DNA of 64,000 nucleotides from Boletus sp. NGJ (lineage: Eukaryota > Basidiomycota > Agaricomycetes > Boletales > Boletaceae). Location: assembly GCA_019096195.1 (NCBI GenBank), contig JAGTXK010000267.1, positions 62,001-126,000 on the forward strand, given 5' to 3'. A model generated the notes under the pieces. The model was not told where the DNA came from. It worked only from the letters and a program-made list of their open reading frames with translations, and ran no database searches. Position numbers and translations under genes: made by a program. Positions 30,956 through 42,460 of the stretch are shown in pieces (within the stretch, counting starts at the first letter, position 1; every line of letters starts with the position of its first letter).

Positions 30956-33586
30956 ATGACATCGTTGACCAGCTGGCTCTGGGGAGCGTCTCAGATCGAC
31001 GAGGCCGTCGGTGAGCACCGTCCTAGTTATCTGCCGATGTCGAGAGCATGCTTGACACTGACCTGCCTTAGACAAGGCGACCTCCGAGCTCATTCCAGCT
31101 GGCGGTGAGAACGTCGCACTCAATCTTGAAATATGCGACCAGATCCGCTCAAAGTCGGCCTCCGCAAAGGAGGCCATGCGCGCGCTCAAGCGCCGTCTCA
31201 ACCATAAGAACCCAAACGTACAAATCCTTGCCCTTGGCGTGAGTATCCTTCCCGTTCTTCAACACGCGTCTCTCATCTGCGCCTCCAGCTCACAGATATA
31301 TGCGTCAAGAATGGGGGTGATCACTTCTTGACTGAAATAGCTTCCAGAGAGTTTATCGACAACCTTGTTTCCATCCTGAAGATCCCCGGTCTGAACCATA
31401 CTGTAAAGTCTGATATACTGAAGTACATCCAGAACTGGGCTCTTGCATTTGAAGGAAAACCTTCTTTGAGCTATGTGGGTCAGGTTTACAAGACACTCAA
31501 GAATGAAGGTATGCTAGCCGCTCTTCTTCATCACCCGTGGCACTCAGGGCACCCAGGGTATGATTTCCCCCCGAAGGACCTCGCCCTCGCCAACTCAGCC
31601 ATGGTGGACACCTCTACCGCCCCAGAATGGATTGACTCCGATGTCTGTCTCCGCTGTCGAACTCCCTTCACGTTCACAAACCGGAAACACCACTGCCGCA
31701 ACTGTGGCCAAGTTTTTGACCACCAGTGCTCATCCAAGTCGATTCCCCTTCCCCACTTTGGCATAACTCAGCCCGTCAGAGTTTGCGACAGCTGCCACTC
31801 AAAACTTTCGCACAAAAATGAGCGGACGTGCGTGTATGATATTTTCCTCCTCGTTGTTCATACTTAGCCTATGCAGCGACAAAGGCCATCGTCAGTCCGC
31901 GAGTATGTACAGCCCACGAAACAACAACGCCCGTGACCTCTTCGACGCTGAGCTCCAACGTGCGATTCAACTCTCCCTCCAGGAAGTCGGTGCATCTTCT
32001 GCATCCACCAAACGTCCTGGGTATGTCCCCTACCAACCACAGCCGTATTCCCAGCCCTCGGAACCACCTGTTGTCGACCGGGCGACCTACCCTGATAAAG
32101 ACAGACGAAGATCGGCACCACCCGCAGCCGCAATTGCTGATGACGAGGACGATCCAGAGTTGAGAGCTGCGATTGAGGCAAGTTTGAGAGAGGCAAACAT
32201 GCCGAAGGCAAGTGCGCCGACGGAAATGCCGTCCACTGAAGACGTGTGCTACCCTTCTTCCTATCCACCAACTGTCACTCCTACTCCATCTGTGCCCAAG
32301 ATCCCGAGCTATGATTTGGAGCCTCTTGAATCAGATGTCATCCTCACGTTCAGCCAGACCATCGAGCAGGTACAATCCCAGGGCGGAAGAGACATGTCGC
32401 GGTATCCCGCCGTTAGCGAACTATTTGACAAGGCGAACGGGCTGAGACCCAAACTCGCTATGAGTTTGGATGATACAGGAAGAAAAGAACGTAGGTGTTC
32501 TTTCCATCCATCAATGATTGATCCACCCGAACTCGTTCTCGTTGTTTTCGAATTGTAGAACTCTTGTCCGAGATGCACGAGAAACTGTCGCAGGCGGTCA
32601 AACTCTACGACAAATTACTCACAGATCAGCTCTCCCACCCGACTTGGCATCGTGCCTCTCCGGAACAGGCTCGTGCCCCGACGCTTCCTACTGGACCAGC
32701 GTATATCCCAAATGGGTATGCCCAGTCCCAAGGACCAAATGGATACAACCAATGGGTCCCTTCGTCCCCTTCATACGCACCACTCCGAGGGAATGCTGCT
32801 TCGTCCCAAGTCCCGCAATCGCCCACTGCGCAGACTTCTTTCCAGCCATCGTACGCCCCACCTCCGCCTCCGCTGTCGAGCACGTCGGGGCCCTCGTACT
32901 CCCAATTTTCGTATCCCTACAACCCTTCCACAATCGAGCAAGAGCCACCACGCCAAATGACGTCACCACCTGTGCTTCCTGTTTCCTCGCCACCGCTGCA
33001 GCCCCTCCTCTCCGGTGCGCAAGCAACGCAGGGCTATCAGCCTGTGTCCATCCTTCAGGTGGTCCCCCCAGCTCCCCTCCCAGACAACCTAGGTGGAGTA
33101 GAGAGCCAAGGACAGGGACTCGGGGCAAAGACTGCGCTCCCTCCTCCCCCTGAGTCTCTCTCGCAACCTGTCGCACACCCCGCACCGACTGCGTCAGCAC
33201 CTGCTCTTCCCCCAGCTTTTTCCGTCAACACTTCTCCGGGCAGAAGCACCGTTGCGCGCGCTCACACGATCTCGTCTCGTCTGTCCATCGCTTCCCCCCC
33301 TCCGTTTGCACAGCCACACCAGCCACACTCACCGCTTGCTCGCTCGTCCACGGTGTCCCACGTTCCACCTAACCACTCCCGTATGCAGTCCCATTCTCGC
33401 GTACAGCCCGTGCACACTCTCCAACACCCATCCCATCTGCCGCCTCCACACCCTCAGCTGAACCCGTCGCTTCCCGCCTTTCCGACCGTCCCGACGAGCA
33501 CACCGCAAGTGTTTGACCTGTATACGTCATCCGTGCCGTCTGCACCCCCGCAGGAGCGGAGGGAGGAGATGTTGATCGAGCTCTAG
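30956..33586 (+). CDS. VPS27: ESCRT-0 subunit Vps27 (Hrs)
   Basis: Six exons: 30956-31010, 31072-31238, 31289-31508, 31557-31827, 31868-32490, 32559-33586, giving 787 residues (2,364 nt, in phase). Domains in order: VHS (about 10-150), FYVE zinc finger (about 170-235; [16 protein letters not shown] and RVCDSC match the PI3P-binding signature), two ubiquitin-interacting motifs ([12 protein letters not shown] about 264-278 and [13 protein letters not shown] about 330-346), a helical ESCRT-0 core (about 430-470) and a long Pro/Ser-rich tail. The last residues hold PSAP, which fits the ESCRT-I recruiting motif, and the final LIEL is a clathrin box at the extreme C-terminus. The protein sorts ubiquitinated cargo on endosomes. 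All key parts look intact, so this is a functional gene. Confidence 0.94.
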
Positions 33587-34280
33587 TCTCCTAATAGATG
33601 GCACTGTTGAATTTGCTACTGTGTTTACCTGCTACGGTCTGAGCTAGTAAAGTACATATAATGGTTGTGAAACCCTTTCTGCCAACCAACTGAACGCGCA
33701 GGGGACCATGCCATGGATACTTGAATTTGTCAGTAAGACGACTCCGTCGATTGTCGCGCATCCGATAAAACCTAAGACCACCATATTCCGATCGACTAAC
33801 TCGCACTATCGGGTTTGAAGGTTGAACCCCACCGGACCGTCGCGGTGATTGGAGACGTGGGGGTCATCGTAAGCACCAGAAAACGAAAAGGTCGACTCGG
33901 ACATTTTGTTCAACATCGGTCTTCCGGCCGTTCGGTGGGTGATTTTCGTTTTATTTTCGTGTTTGCCATGTGGGTGTCTGTACTGGTACTAATAAAACTG
34001 ACATCCGTCTCCTTACTTACTGTAAGCTTCATCCTTGGTCATTATTCAACGGAGCCCGCTCGGTCCGTACGTGTCCCATCTCAGCACAGGCCGCCAAATA
34101 TCGCGATTCAAGCTCGAGGAAAAAACGTTCCGTTTGCCAGCATGGGTCCGTACAATGTAGATAAACAGGAAGTCTTACAATACATATCCGCGAACAAACC
34201 GGGGAAAAAGTAGAGAATGTACGCTGCCACGTGAACCAGGAATGGTCATTCGAATTCGACAAATCTGGCTCTTTAATTCT
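33587..34280. other. Convergent intergenic spacer
   Basis: Between the ends of VPS27 (plus) and the TPR gene (minus). A plus frame at 33815-34213 encodes 132 residues with one hydrophobic stretch but no recognised family and no clear intron structure. I treat this region as the two 3' flanks. Confidence 0.4.
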
Positions 34281-37200
34281 CTAGCCATGATACGAGTCAC
34301 GCGGTGAGCGAGGTCCGAATAATCCTGGACTTCCACGGTCCGGAACCCAAAGGTCGGGCTCAACTTCCGGTGGGGTGGGGGCTGGGGGTGAGTGAGACCC
34401 TCGCTTTCGAATGCGACGTCGTCGTGGTACATCGCGCCACGCTGGCCGAGCTGGGTGAATTAGATCCTCTGTTGGTGGTGGTAGTGGTATTATTGGTGGG
34501 ATCAGTCCTTTTAAAAATAGGGTATAATAAAAGCGTGTTGCCGCGGCAAAGCACAAGGATGTTAGGAGCACTGGTGATACGTGTACACAATAAACGACAG
34601 CCGACGCACCATTCCACGCAGCCTGAGCCTGTAACAAGGCTAGCCCTGGATTCGAGGCTGGCCTTGGCGGGAGCGACGGCAAGGTTGATACCGGCGATGG
34701 CGTTTCGCGGGAATGGTTCGACCCGGGCGACGGAGCGCGTTTACCATTCCCTTCTGACGCGCCAGGTGGTTGTGAGATGCCTGGCGCCCCGGATTCACGC
34801 ACGATGGGCACTAGTGGGATAGGGCCCAGCTGCATCATGGTCGGCTGGGCCATAATGGTGGGTACCGACATGGGAGGGGGAATAATTATGATGGGGGCAG
34901 TGTGCTATAAAGTTCCGTCGGTATTACGTCCAAGAGGGGGGTTGAATACCTACATCGCCTTCTTCAATTCCGGAGAAGTCGCTCGAACGATAGCGCCTTT
35001 GTGGTGTGTTAACTGTATCAGCGGACACATCATTGCTGTCGGAGCTGCTGCTTGTTTGTTCTTGGCGCTCACGCCGACGCCTAGGGGAGAGATGGCGGGG
35101 AAGCTCGTAACGTGGCCTATCATCTGTAGAGACATCACTGTCTCTACGGCGCTCACGCCGACGTCTAGGGGAGAGATGGCGGGAAAGCTCGTAACGTGGC
35201 CTATCTGTATAGACATCACTGTCTCTACGGCGCTCACGCCGATGCCTAGAGGGGAGATGGCGGGGAAGCTCGTAACGTGGCCTATCATCTGTAGAGACAT
35301 CACTGTCTCTGCAGCGCTCACTGGCACGCCGGTGCCCAGGGGAGAGATGGCGGGAAAGTTCGTAACGTGGGCTATCTGTAGAGACATCACTGTCTCTACG
35401 ACGCTCACGCCGACGCCTAGGGGAGAGATGGCGGGAAAGCTCGTAACGTGGGCTATCTGTATAGACATCACTGTCTCTGCGGCGCTCACGCCGGTGCCCA
35501 GGGGAGAGATGGCGGGAAAGCTCGTAACGTGGGCTATCTGTAGAGACATCACTGTCTCTACGACGCTCACGCCGACGCCTAGGGGAGAGATGGCGGGGAA
35601 ACTCGTAATGTGGCCTATCATCTGTAGAGACATCACTGTCTCTGCGGCGCTCACTCCGGTGCCCAGGGGAGAGATGGCGGGAAAGCTCGTAACGTGGGCT
35701 ATCTGTAGAGACATCACTGTCTCTGCGGCGCTCGCAACTGGGCACCTCTACAGTAGTGGGCAAACGGACAGGCTGGGGAATGACCGGGGAGGTATGTATC
35801 GGAGAGTATCTCCTAACTTCCGACGGTGTTATCAGGGCTCCCAGCAGCTCCTGACGAGGGATAGACTCTGGTATGCTTTCAACAACTACGTGTGATGGTT
35901 GCGGGCGTGCATACAGAGGTGCTACTATGAGTTCAGCACCACCGCAGGGTTCAGTCTTTACCATCCACTTACCGGGCATACTTCCTGTGGCTTGACTTCG
36001 ATTGTCTTTTCGCGGTGTCGCCACTCCCTCATGCGGAAGGGGCAATATCGTATTCAGGGCATCTGTCAATGGATTGCGCAGATCGCCTTCCGCAGTGGTC
36101 ACATCCGAGTACGGTTGCTCTCGGAGGGCAGTAATTTGTGCAATGAATTCTCCGAGTTGATTTCCGTGCTGCTGTTCAAGATGTTGTACAGGGAGATTAT
36201 GGGCCCGAACCGCCTCTTCACTTTCCAACCGAACGGTATCCATCACATCGGAAGCATGTTTACTTGGAGTTTGTGAGGCAGCAGCCATTGGGTTACTGAC
36301 CAAGTTGTGATGGTGACTGTGGCGCGGCAGATGATCAAGGGTCAACGTGGAAGAGTTTGTGATCGCTGGGATCGACTGTAAAAGATTGCTAAAATATGAA
36401 CGAAGATCTGCCAAAGCATATAAACCTATGTGATTTTATCAGATAAAAACACAAACTCACCTTGTTTCTGTGGGTTAGTGGAGAGCTCGAGAATAGAACG
36501 CATGCCGTTAAAAGTTCGGACTGCCTCGTCGTGTCGACCCATGCCCTGTAGCACTCCATGTTTTCTTTCATACCCCACAGGGGAAAGTGGGTTCAGGTTG
36601 ATTACCTCGACAAACCACATCGTTGAACACAAGCTGATGCAATGTAAACAGTAGTTGGCGTACCTCGTCCGCGTCCTTCAGAGCGTCGTCCCACATATGC
36701 AATGCTGCGTATGCCTTGCTCCGCTTAATCAGAATGCCTTCCCGCGATACCGGACCCATGCTCAAAGCCGTTGAATAACGGACGACGGCCTCGGTATAGC
36801 TCTGAGACGCAATCGCATTGTCACCGAGACTTTCCAGTGACCTCAGGTATTGTTGTGTAAAAGCTAAGTAGGGTTATTGTATCAAGTAAGTCAACACCGA
36901 CGCGAGTGGGGTTGCTCACTAATGATCCACTCGGTGTTGTCCTTTCTCGTCGTTCTATCCTCCCCAAGGTCGTGCCCCATCGTCCGGAGTGATTCCAGCG
37001 CCTCGTTGGTACGACCAGCGGCAAACAAAATTTCACAGTTTTGCCGATGAATGGTAAACTGCAGATTATTGAACCTCCAACCGCATATCTAACATCATCA
37101 ACAAACGTAGTAATGCCAGTTGACTCCCACCTACCAAAGAAATAATATTTAGGTCTGGATCCACACAGAATGGTCCAAGCGATTGCGCCCGTGACAGGGA

Positions 37201-39533
37201 TCGTAGCGCCATATCATAGTCCCCTTTCTTGGTTGCCAATGTCGCAAGCCGAATATACATTTCTGTCTGCAGACAGCATCAGATGATATTTCTACAGTCG
37301 GCCTTCAAAAAACCTTGCCTGAACAGAGGAACATGTCGACTTGACCCCAGCCGGACAGTGCTCCATCAGGTCAGCGATACCTGCCATGCTTTCAGCATGA
37401 TACCCGACCTCAAACAACACGATAGACTGACAATAAACGAGATATAAGCAAACAGTCATATATGGATGTGTAGCTCACTTTGATTAACAAAACAATATCT
37501 CTATCATGGACGTCGCACTCTCGGAGAGCGATATTAAAGGCTGCGACTGCATATTCATACTTTTCCTGCCCGAACAGTGCAAACCCCTTCGCGACACGAG
37601 CAACCACCGACGGCTGGATGTCAATCGACTGTGCGTGTAACGGAGTCACATTGAAGGCATTGTAAAAAAAGAAAGAAAGGATACAAAACTGACCGTTTCA
37701 GCATCCCTCAGCGCCGCATCCCAATGTTGTAAACGTGCTCGGATAAGCGCTCGATTGGCAAACAAGGAATGACTAGCGCCTGTGTGATGGATAAGATGCC
37801 TTGACAGTATTTCTTCAGCATCATCTAATTTGTCTTTCTTCCACGCTTCACGGACGGCATCACCAATATCCGTCAGCCGTATGGACGAGTCCCTGTCCAC
37901 CGTGAAGCACATGGTCAGCATCATTCCACGAGAGCAATTCAAAAGGAGAAACAACATGCCAGATGGTTTGCAAGCATGCAGCGCCTTGAACCAAATGAGT
38001 TGTGTGCAGCAGCTCAACAATAGAGGACCCACCCTCTTGCGAGATTAGACGATAGTTCTCAGACACGATCCTTTCTAGCCGGCCATCATGATTAAGGTCT
38101 TCTGGCTTCAATAGTCCCTGACATAACCAAAGGATCAGATCATTGAATCGAACAAACACGCTTCACAAGATACCTTTTCAAACAGGATACTCCATTGACT
38201 ATCGTGAGTAATAGCAACCCTTGCAGAAGGTTCCTAGACGATTGACGTGGTCGACAAACCTCGTCAATTCATAAGAATCTTGCAATACACACCTTGCTTA
38301 GTAAATATCGGTTGACGGCGTCGGAGGGGTGAAGGCTCTAGATACCGCTGTCAGTATCGATGAATGGCTCGTGGGTATATCGTCCGCTGACCTGCAGAGG
38401 TTGTGGTACATGATTGATCACAACGTGCCCGGTGGCGCCTGTATCATCAGATTGCGATGACGAGAGAGTTGTTCTTGGCTCCTTGGTTGAACGACTCGCT
38501 GGCAAAGTCTGCTCAGCCGATTTCTTACCTCCGCTACCACCTCTAGGCATAAGTCTCCTCCAAAGATTCGCGGACCGGGAGGGACTCGGACCGTTGCCTC
38601 CATTAGGGAACTTCACCGACCGCGACTGAGTAGACGGGGCATCTACCTCGACTTCAACCCGTTTTTTGCCAAGTATGCCCTCTCTGATCGCAATTTTGAA
38701 CCCACTGATGAACACAGATTGGTTTGGGATTCCGACGTCAATCTGTGGCCCTACACGCCAGTCCAACGCGCGCATAGTCTCCCAGGCGTAAGACATGTTA
38801 CTACCATCTCCAACTTGCGATGCTTTGAATTGTGCGGATGACTCTGCGGTACCGGTAGCCTGATGAAACGCTGCAACTGACCAGGAACTCGCTTTGTAAA
38901 ACCCAGTGATCAAATAGAGGGAATCGCGGGCGATGATGCGACCAAGGTGCTGCTCGGCGAAACTGTACCAGTTGGCTGCATTTCGAATTGCCACATCTCT
39001 AAACATCTGTCTCTTACGGAGCTTGTAGTTTTCGGCACCTTTGGGCAGAATGAGGAGGGCGCCTTCGCTGGAGGAGAGACTGAAGTCGTAGGTGAAGGGA
39101 CTGTTCTCCATGGTGTGTAGTCAGTGTAACCGGCCCGAACACTCGTTCTCTAGCCAAAGGGAGACGTGACCCACCGAGATGTAGCTTCGCCAGATGGCTC
39201 GATGGATCTAGCCGTCACTGAAGAGGTCGAAATAACCCGACCAGGGTACTCTGCATGGGGAAAAGTAGCAATGTCCCATTCATTAAGTTGGATAGGCACG
39301 AAATTATCAGGTACACCGGTGACTCGGTGCAAGGGATGTTCACGGGGGAGACATATGTTGAAGAAGACATCAAAACTGCCGTTCTCTAGATCGATGACGC
39401 CAACATCGCCAATCCGGAGTCCGTCCTGACGGCGCAGTAGGAGTTCGTGGGAGGGCTCTGGTGTCCATAGAGGGTATCCATGACCGAGGGGTAGTAAATG
39501 TTTCGCATACAACTGCGGTGGAGGATCAGCCAT
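34281..39533 (-). CDS. Large TPR protein with RS-like repeat tail
   Basis: One minus-strand gene, ATG 39533 (MADPPPQLYAKHLLPLGHG), stop 34281-34283. Exon joins keep frame: TSR to PFTYDFSL across 39111-39166; NRYLLSK to EPSARVAITHDSQW; and NPQKQ to GLYALADLRSYF across an intron near 36419-36453. That last join makes the 36414-34940 frame part of this gene rather than a separate one. N-terminal region (39533-38340) is a domain I know only as recurrent in mushroom proteins. The middle (38160-36460) has tetratricopeptide-like helical repeats (SLFANRALIRARLQHWDAAL). The tail has a coiled-coil stretch, then eight 27-28 residue repeats rich in Arg, Ser and Asp (35760-35060), then a Pro-rich and Arg-rich end. 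Probably a protein-binding scaffold. Function unknown. Confidence 0.75.
35060..35750 (-). repeat. 81-84 bp coding minisatellite, eight units
   Basis: Tandem units begin near 35064, 35148 and 35229 (spacing 84 and 81). Each encodes a variant of RERRRDSDVSTD followed by RYELSRHLSPRRR. Unit length is always a multiple of three, and two main versions alternate (one with SPGHR, one with SPRRR endings), a sign of higher-order duplication. Because the unit is a multiple of three, long open frames also appear on the other frames and strand; those are shadows. Confidence 0.85.
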
Positions 39534-39776
39534 ATCGCGACAGGGATTGAAAAGACGAGCGGTCGAGAAGAGACAGTAACGCAAGCCACGGCGCTAAGAA
39601 GGCGGTGAGAACGAGTTGGGCGTCAAGAAAATGACCCCCACTGGACAGTTGCATGGGGTTATTAGCACATAATACATCAGCAACTTGACAAGTGGCAAAA
39701 TGTGACGATAGCCCGAAGAGAGGGCTGTCTTCACTCGACGAAGAGTCTCAGTCAGAAAGAACTAGGTTAAAGCCTA
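39534..39776. promoter_or_regulatory. TPR gene upstream region
   Basis: Upstream flank of the TPR gene, up to the MITE at 39777. The open frame extends upstream of the chosen ATG to about 39584, but the first ATG matching the family start is 39533. No specific promoter element is visible. Confidence 0.4.
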
Positions 39777-40018
39777 CATCAGTAAATTTACATGCATCTT
39801 AATCTGGCTTATTCTAGCTAATTCTGCTTGTCAGATTACAAAATATATTCATCACCATGATAATGCATCCCAGAACATCAGAAACATCAACAACAACCAA
39901 GCTGATCTATTTTTCAACAAAATGAGGGTTAGAATTTGTCCCCATGTCAGATTTGGAAATGTTGTGCAAGTCAATAAGCTGAATAAGACTGAATAAGATG
40001 CATGTAAATGTACTGATG
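39777..40018. mobile_element. MITE with TA target duplication
   Basis: 242 bp, no coding capacity. Terminal inverted repeats of about 25 bp: left CATCAGTAAATTTACATGCA, right (inverted) CATCAGTACATTTACATGCA, one mismatch. Flanked by TA at 39775-39776 and 40019-40020. The terminus CATCAGTAAA is also found at the ends of the 1.15 kb element at 55920-57074. Confidence 0.85.
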
Positions 40019-40213
40019 TAGCTGAGAGAAAGGTACTGAATGAAAACTGGGGAAGTACAAGTGAGACTACTGAGTTATATATGGAAAACTTGTCAGGAGG
40101 TTCCTGGAAAATTGATGACAGTCAAGTTGAACCTGCAGTGTCATGTCATCAGGAATTTGACACCACGGTTAACTGTGCTTACAGCTGTTTACAAAGCAAT
40201 GCAGAAAACATAT

Positions 40214-40701
40214 TGTTATGATCCCTTTCGGAAACCAATCCACAAGGCTCAAACGTGTCTCGCAGGCTACACAAGTCCTGGCTTAACGAATAAGGTGGGG
40301 AGTCTTAGGCCGTGCTATTCCTAATCCTACGATGACCGATGGCCAAAGCTAATGGATTATTGGAGGAAGAGTACAAATGGATTAGACTGGGGTTTCCAGT
40401 CGTCAGAGTGCTACTTTATATACATGATGAGAATGCGCACGGACCAAGCAGTGCGTGTGATAAACTACTAGGTATAGTAAGACGGAGATTAATAGGGCTG
40501 TGTGAGAAGAGCGGAAATTAAAGAGGCGTGGATCACATGAGGTATGACGTCATATGATGTCATAGGTTCTAGACCTATCATGTGATGTGTTCCCATGGTC
40601 ATGTGCACAGTCACGTGACTTGATGAAGAAAAGAGTTGAGGGAAATGTAAAGTAAGCGTTCATTTGAAAAGTTTGAAAATTTCTTATATTACAGTATAAC
40701 A
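40214..40701. repeat. Solo LTR, 488 bp, with 5-bp target duplication
   Basis: Begins TGTTATGATCCC and ends TATAACA, within the TG...CA rule. The direct repeat CATAT flanks it at 40209-40213 and 40702-40706. It interrupts the left inverted repeat of the 40182-43680 transposon, so it is younger than that element. No internal genes remain. Ty3-type is my guess from the terminus; the family is not certain. Confidence 0.85.
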
Positions 40702-40799
40702 CATATTTGAGAATTTGACTCGTTGAAAACTGCCAGAGTAGGACCCCAGTTGTGCCTAGCCTATGTGTGTGTGATTAGCTACTTGTGACTGACTGTGAC

Positions 40800-42460
40800 C
40801 TGTACTGTATCCACTATGCTGCCACCGTCTCCAGCCTGTGAATCTGAGGAACTCCATGTATTTACAATCTCCCTTACTGTCTATTCCCTCCTCAAGAAGA
40901 AGGCATCTACTAAGGGCAAAGTGTCAACATCAAAGGAAGAGAAGTCTGTCAAAATCAAAGAACTGCAATTTTCCATCAATGACAACAACTACCTTGACTT
41001 TTTATGAAGTGTACTTGACAAGCACGGGCAAGATCAATACAAGATATTAGAGAAACTGTGGTTTCCATTCAAGTATGTGCTGCTGAAGGCAAAAGGGTAA
41101 GTTGCTCATTTTTTTCATTGCTTGACTTCAATGGTTGGTTCTACCTAGTAACTTCATTTAGCCAGTGCTCCAGTGATGCGATGGATGTTGATTATGAAGC
41201 TGATTACAAAGAAATGGTGAAGAAAATCAGAGCCAGTACTGATCCTGCTGTAACCAAGATTCTTGTTGACATGAAGGAAGTTGAGAAGCTCCCCACCTTG
41301 GCCACTGTTGAGGATGAATCAGATGGAGATGTTGGTGAGGTTTGTATATAGTACATGTTCATTGTATTGCCAAAATATATAATCTGTACTAACATCAATA
41401 GAGCCTGTCGCTTGGAGCTTCTGATCTTGAATTGCACCTTGGCCATTGGCATATCAAGCTTCAAACCCGTTACAAGAATAGCTTTGATGAGGGGCTCACA
41501 TATGTCGGTCCAATGGGAATGATTGCACTGATGCCAGCAATGATCTTGAATTGGTGTTGTGCACTGGTAGATTGCTATTTTTTTCATTGTAAGAATATCC
41601 TAGTAACCAGCTCATAGAAGGAGGGGCAGGGCACATTGAGCACTCTGCTGAACATCAAGTTGTTCAATTTCGCCAACAAAGCACCATTTCTACATCCATC
41701 ATGAAAGGTGGAGACACCTGCTTCAGCAACACCGGATATTGATGTCAACTTGTTGATGTTGGTGCTTCTTCTCCAGATGCTTATGAACTCTGGTCTATTG
41801 CAGTCTATCACTGCATCTCCATCTTCCTTGACTACCACCAACACAAATGTTGCAGTCCCTACTGTATCTCCAGTGACACCAACACGTAAACCAGTTGAAC
41901 TGCCCATTTTTCCACCTTGTCCATCATCATCTCAGCTCACATGATTTCTTAGTTATGCGGAAACTCATCTTGGTGTGCACAATGTGTCCACATACAGGTA
42001 CCCACTTGAACTACAAGGTATCAGACCAGATATTTTCATAGATGTCGACAACAATACTTTATCTGACATTGGTCTCTCAATGAGCAACATTATCTGCCTC
42101 AAAAAAGGCAGTATTGCTTGGTGGAATGGCCCTGATGCCAAATGAAAGCAGAGCAATACCTCGACATCATCAGGCACTGAGCATGGTGACAAGTTAGACC
42201 AGCCATCAAAGAAAAGGTTCATATATGAAAAGCAATACCATGATGGTGGTGGATGCTGCTTTTTGGGGCCACCAATGCAAGCTGATGGTGATATAGGCCC
42301 ATCAGGCACTGATTATGATCTATACTACAAATGTGATGCACAGAATCAGTGGTTGCCCATTCCAAAGGGCTTTGTTGTCATCAAGGATGTAGACACCAGT
42401 GAGGAGGAGGACAATCACATATTTCAACCGCTTTTTGTACAAGGTAGTAGTAGTACTTAG
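40800..42460 (+). pseudogene. Accessory gene inside the Tc1/mariner element
   Basis: Plus-strand pieces in plausible order: a Lys-rich N-terminus (40800-41030) with FSINDNNYLDFL, an acidic segment (41180-41350), a piece LGHWHIKLQTRYKNSFDEG then YVGPMGMIALMPAM (41440-41560), and a C-terminal part (41950-42460) with FLSYAETHLGVHNV (in an adjoining frame) and MSNIICLKKGSIAWWNGPDA. I have seen this layout in mushroom repeat-associated proteins of unknown role; the C-terminal part looks like a small SAM-like helical fold. Stops and frame changes suggest decay, though some may be introns. It is transcribed opposite to the transposase in the same element. Confidence 0.5.

Noticed and set aside
33815-34213. 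132-codon plus-strand frame after VPS27
   Set aside because: No recognisable domain, no intron structure and a convergent 3' flank position. I left it as spacer.
34777-35895. Long plus-strand open frame (372 codons) opposite the repeat tail
   Set aside because: It is a by-product of a tandem repeat whose unit is a multiple of three. The minus-strand frame joins to the TPR gene and has the biased Arg/Ser composition; the plus frame has no start context or family.
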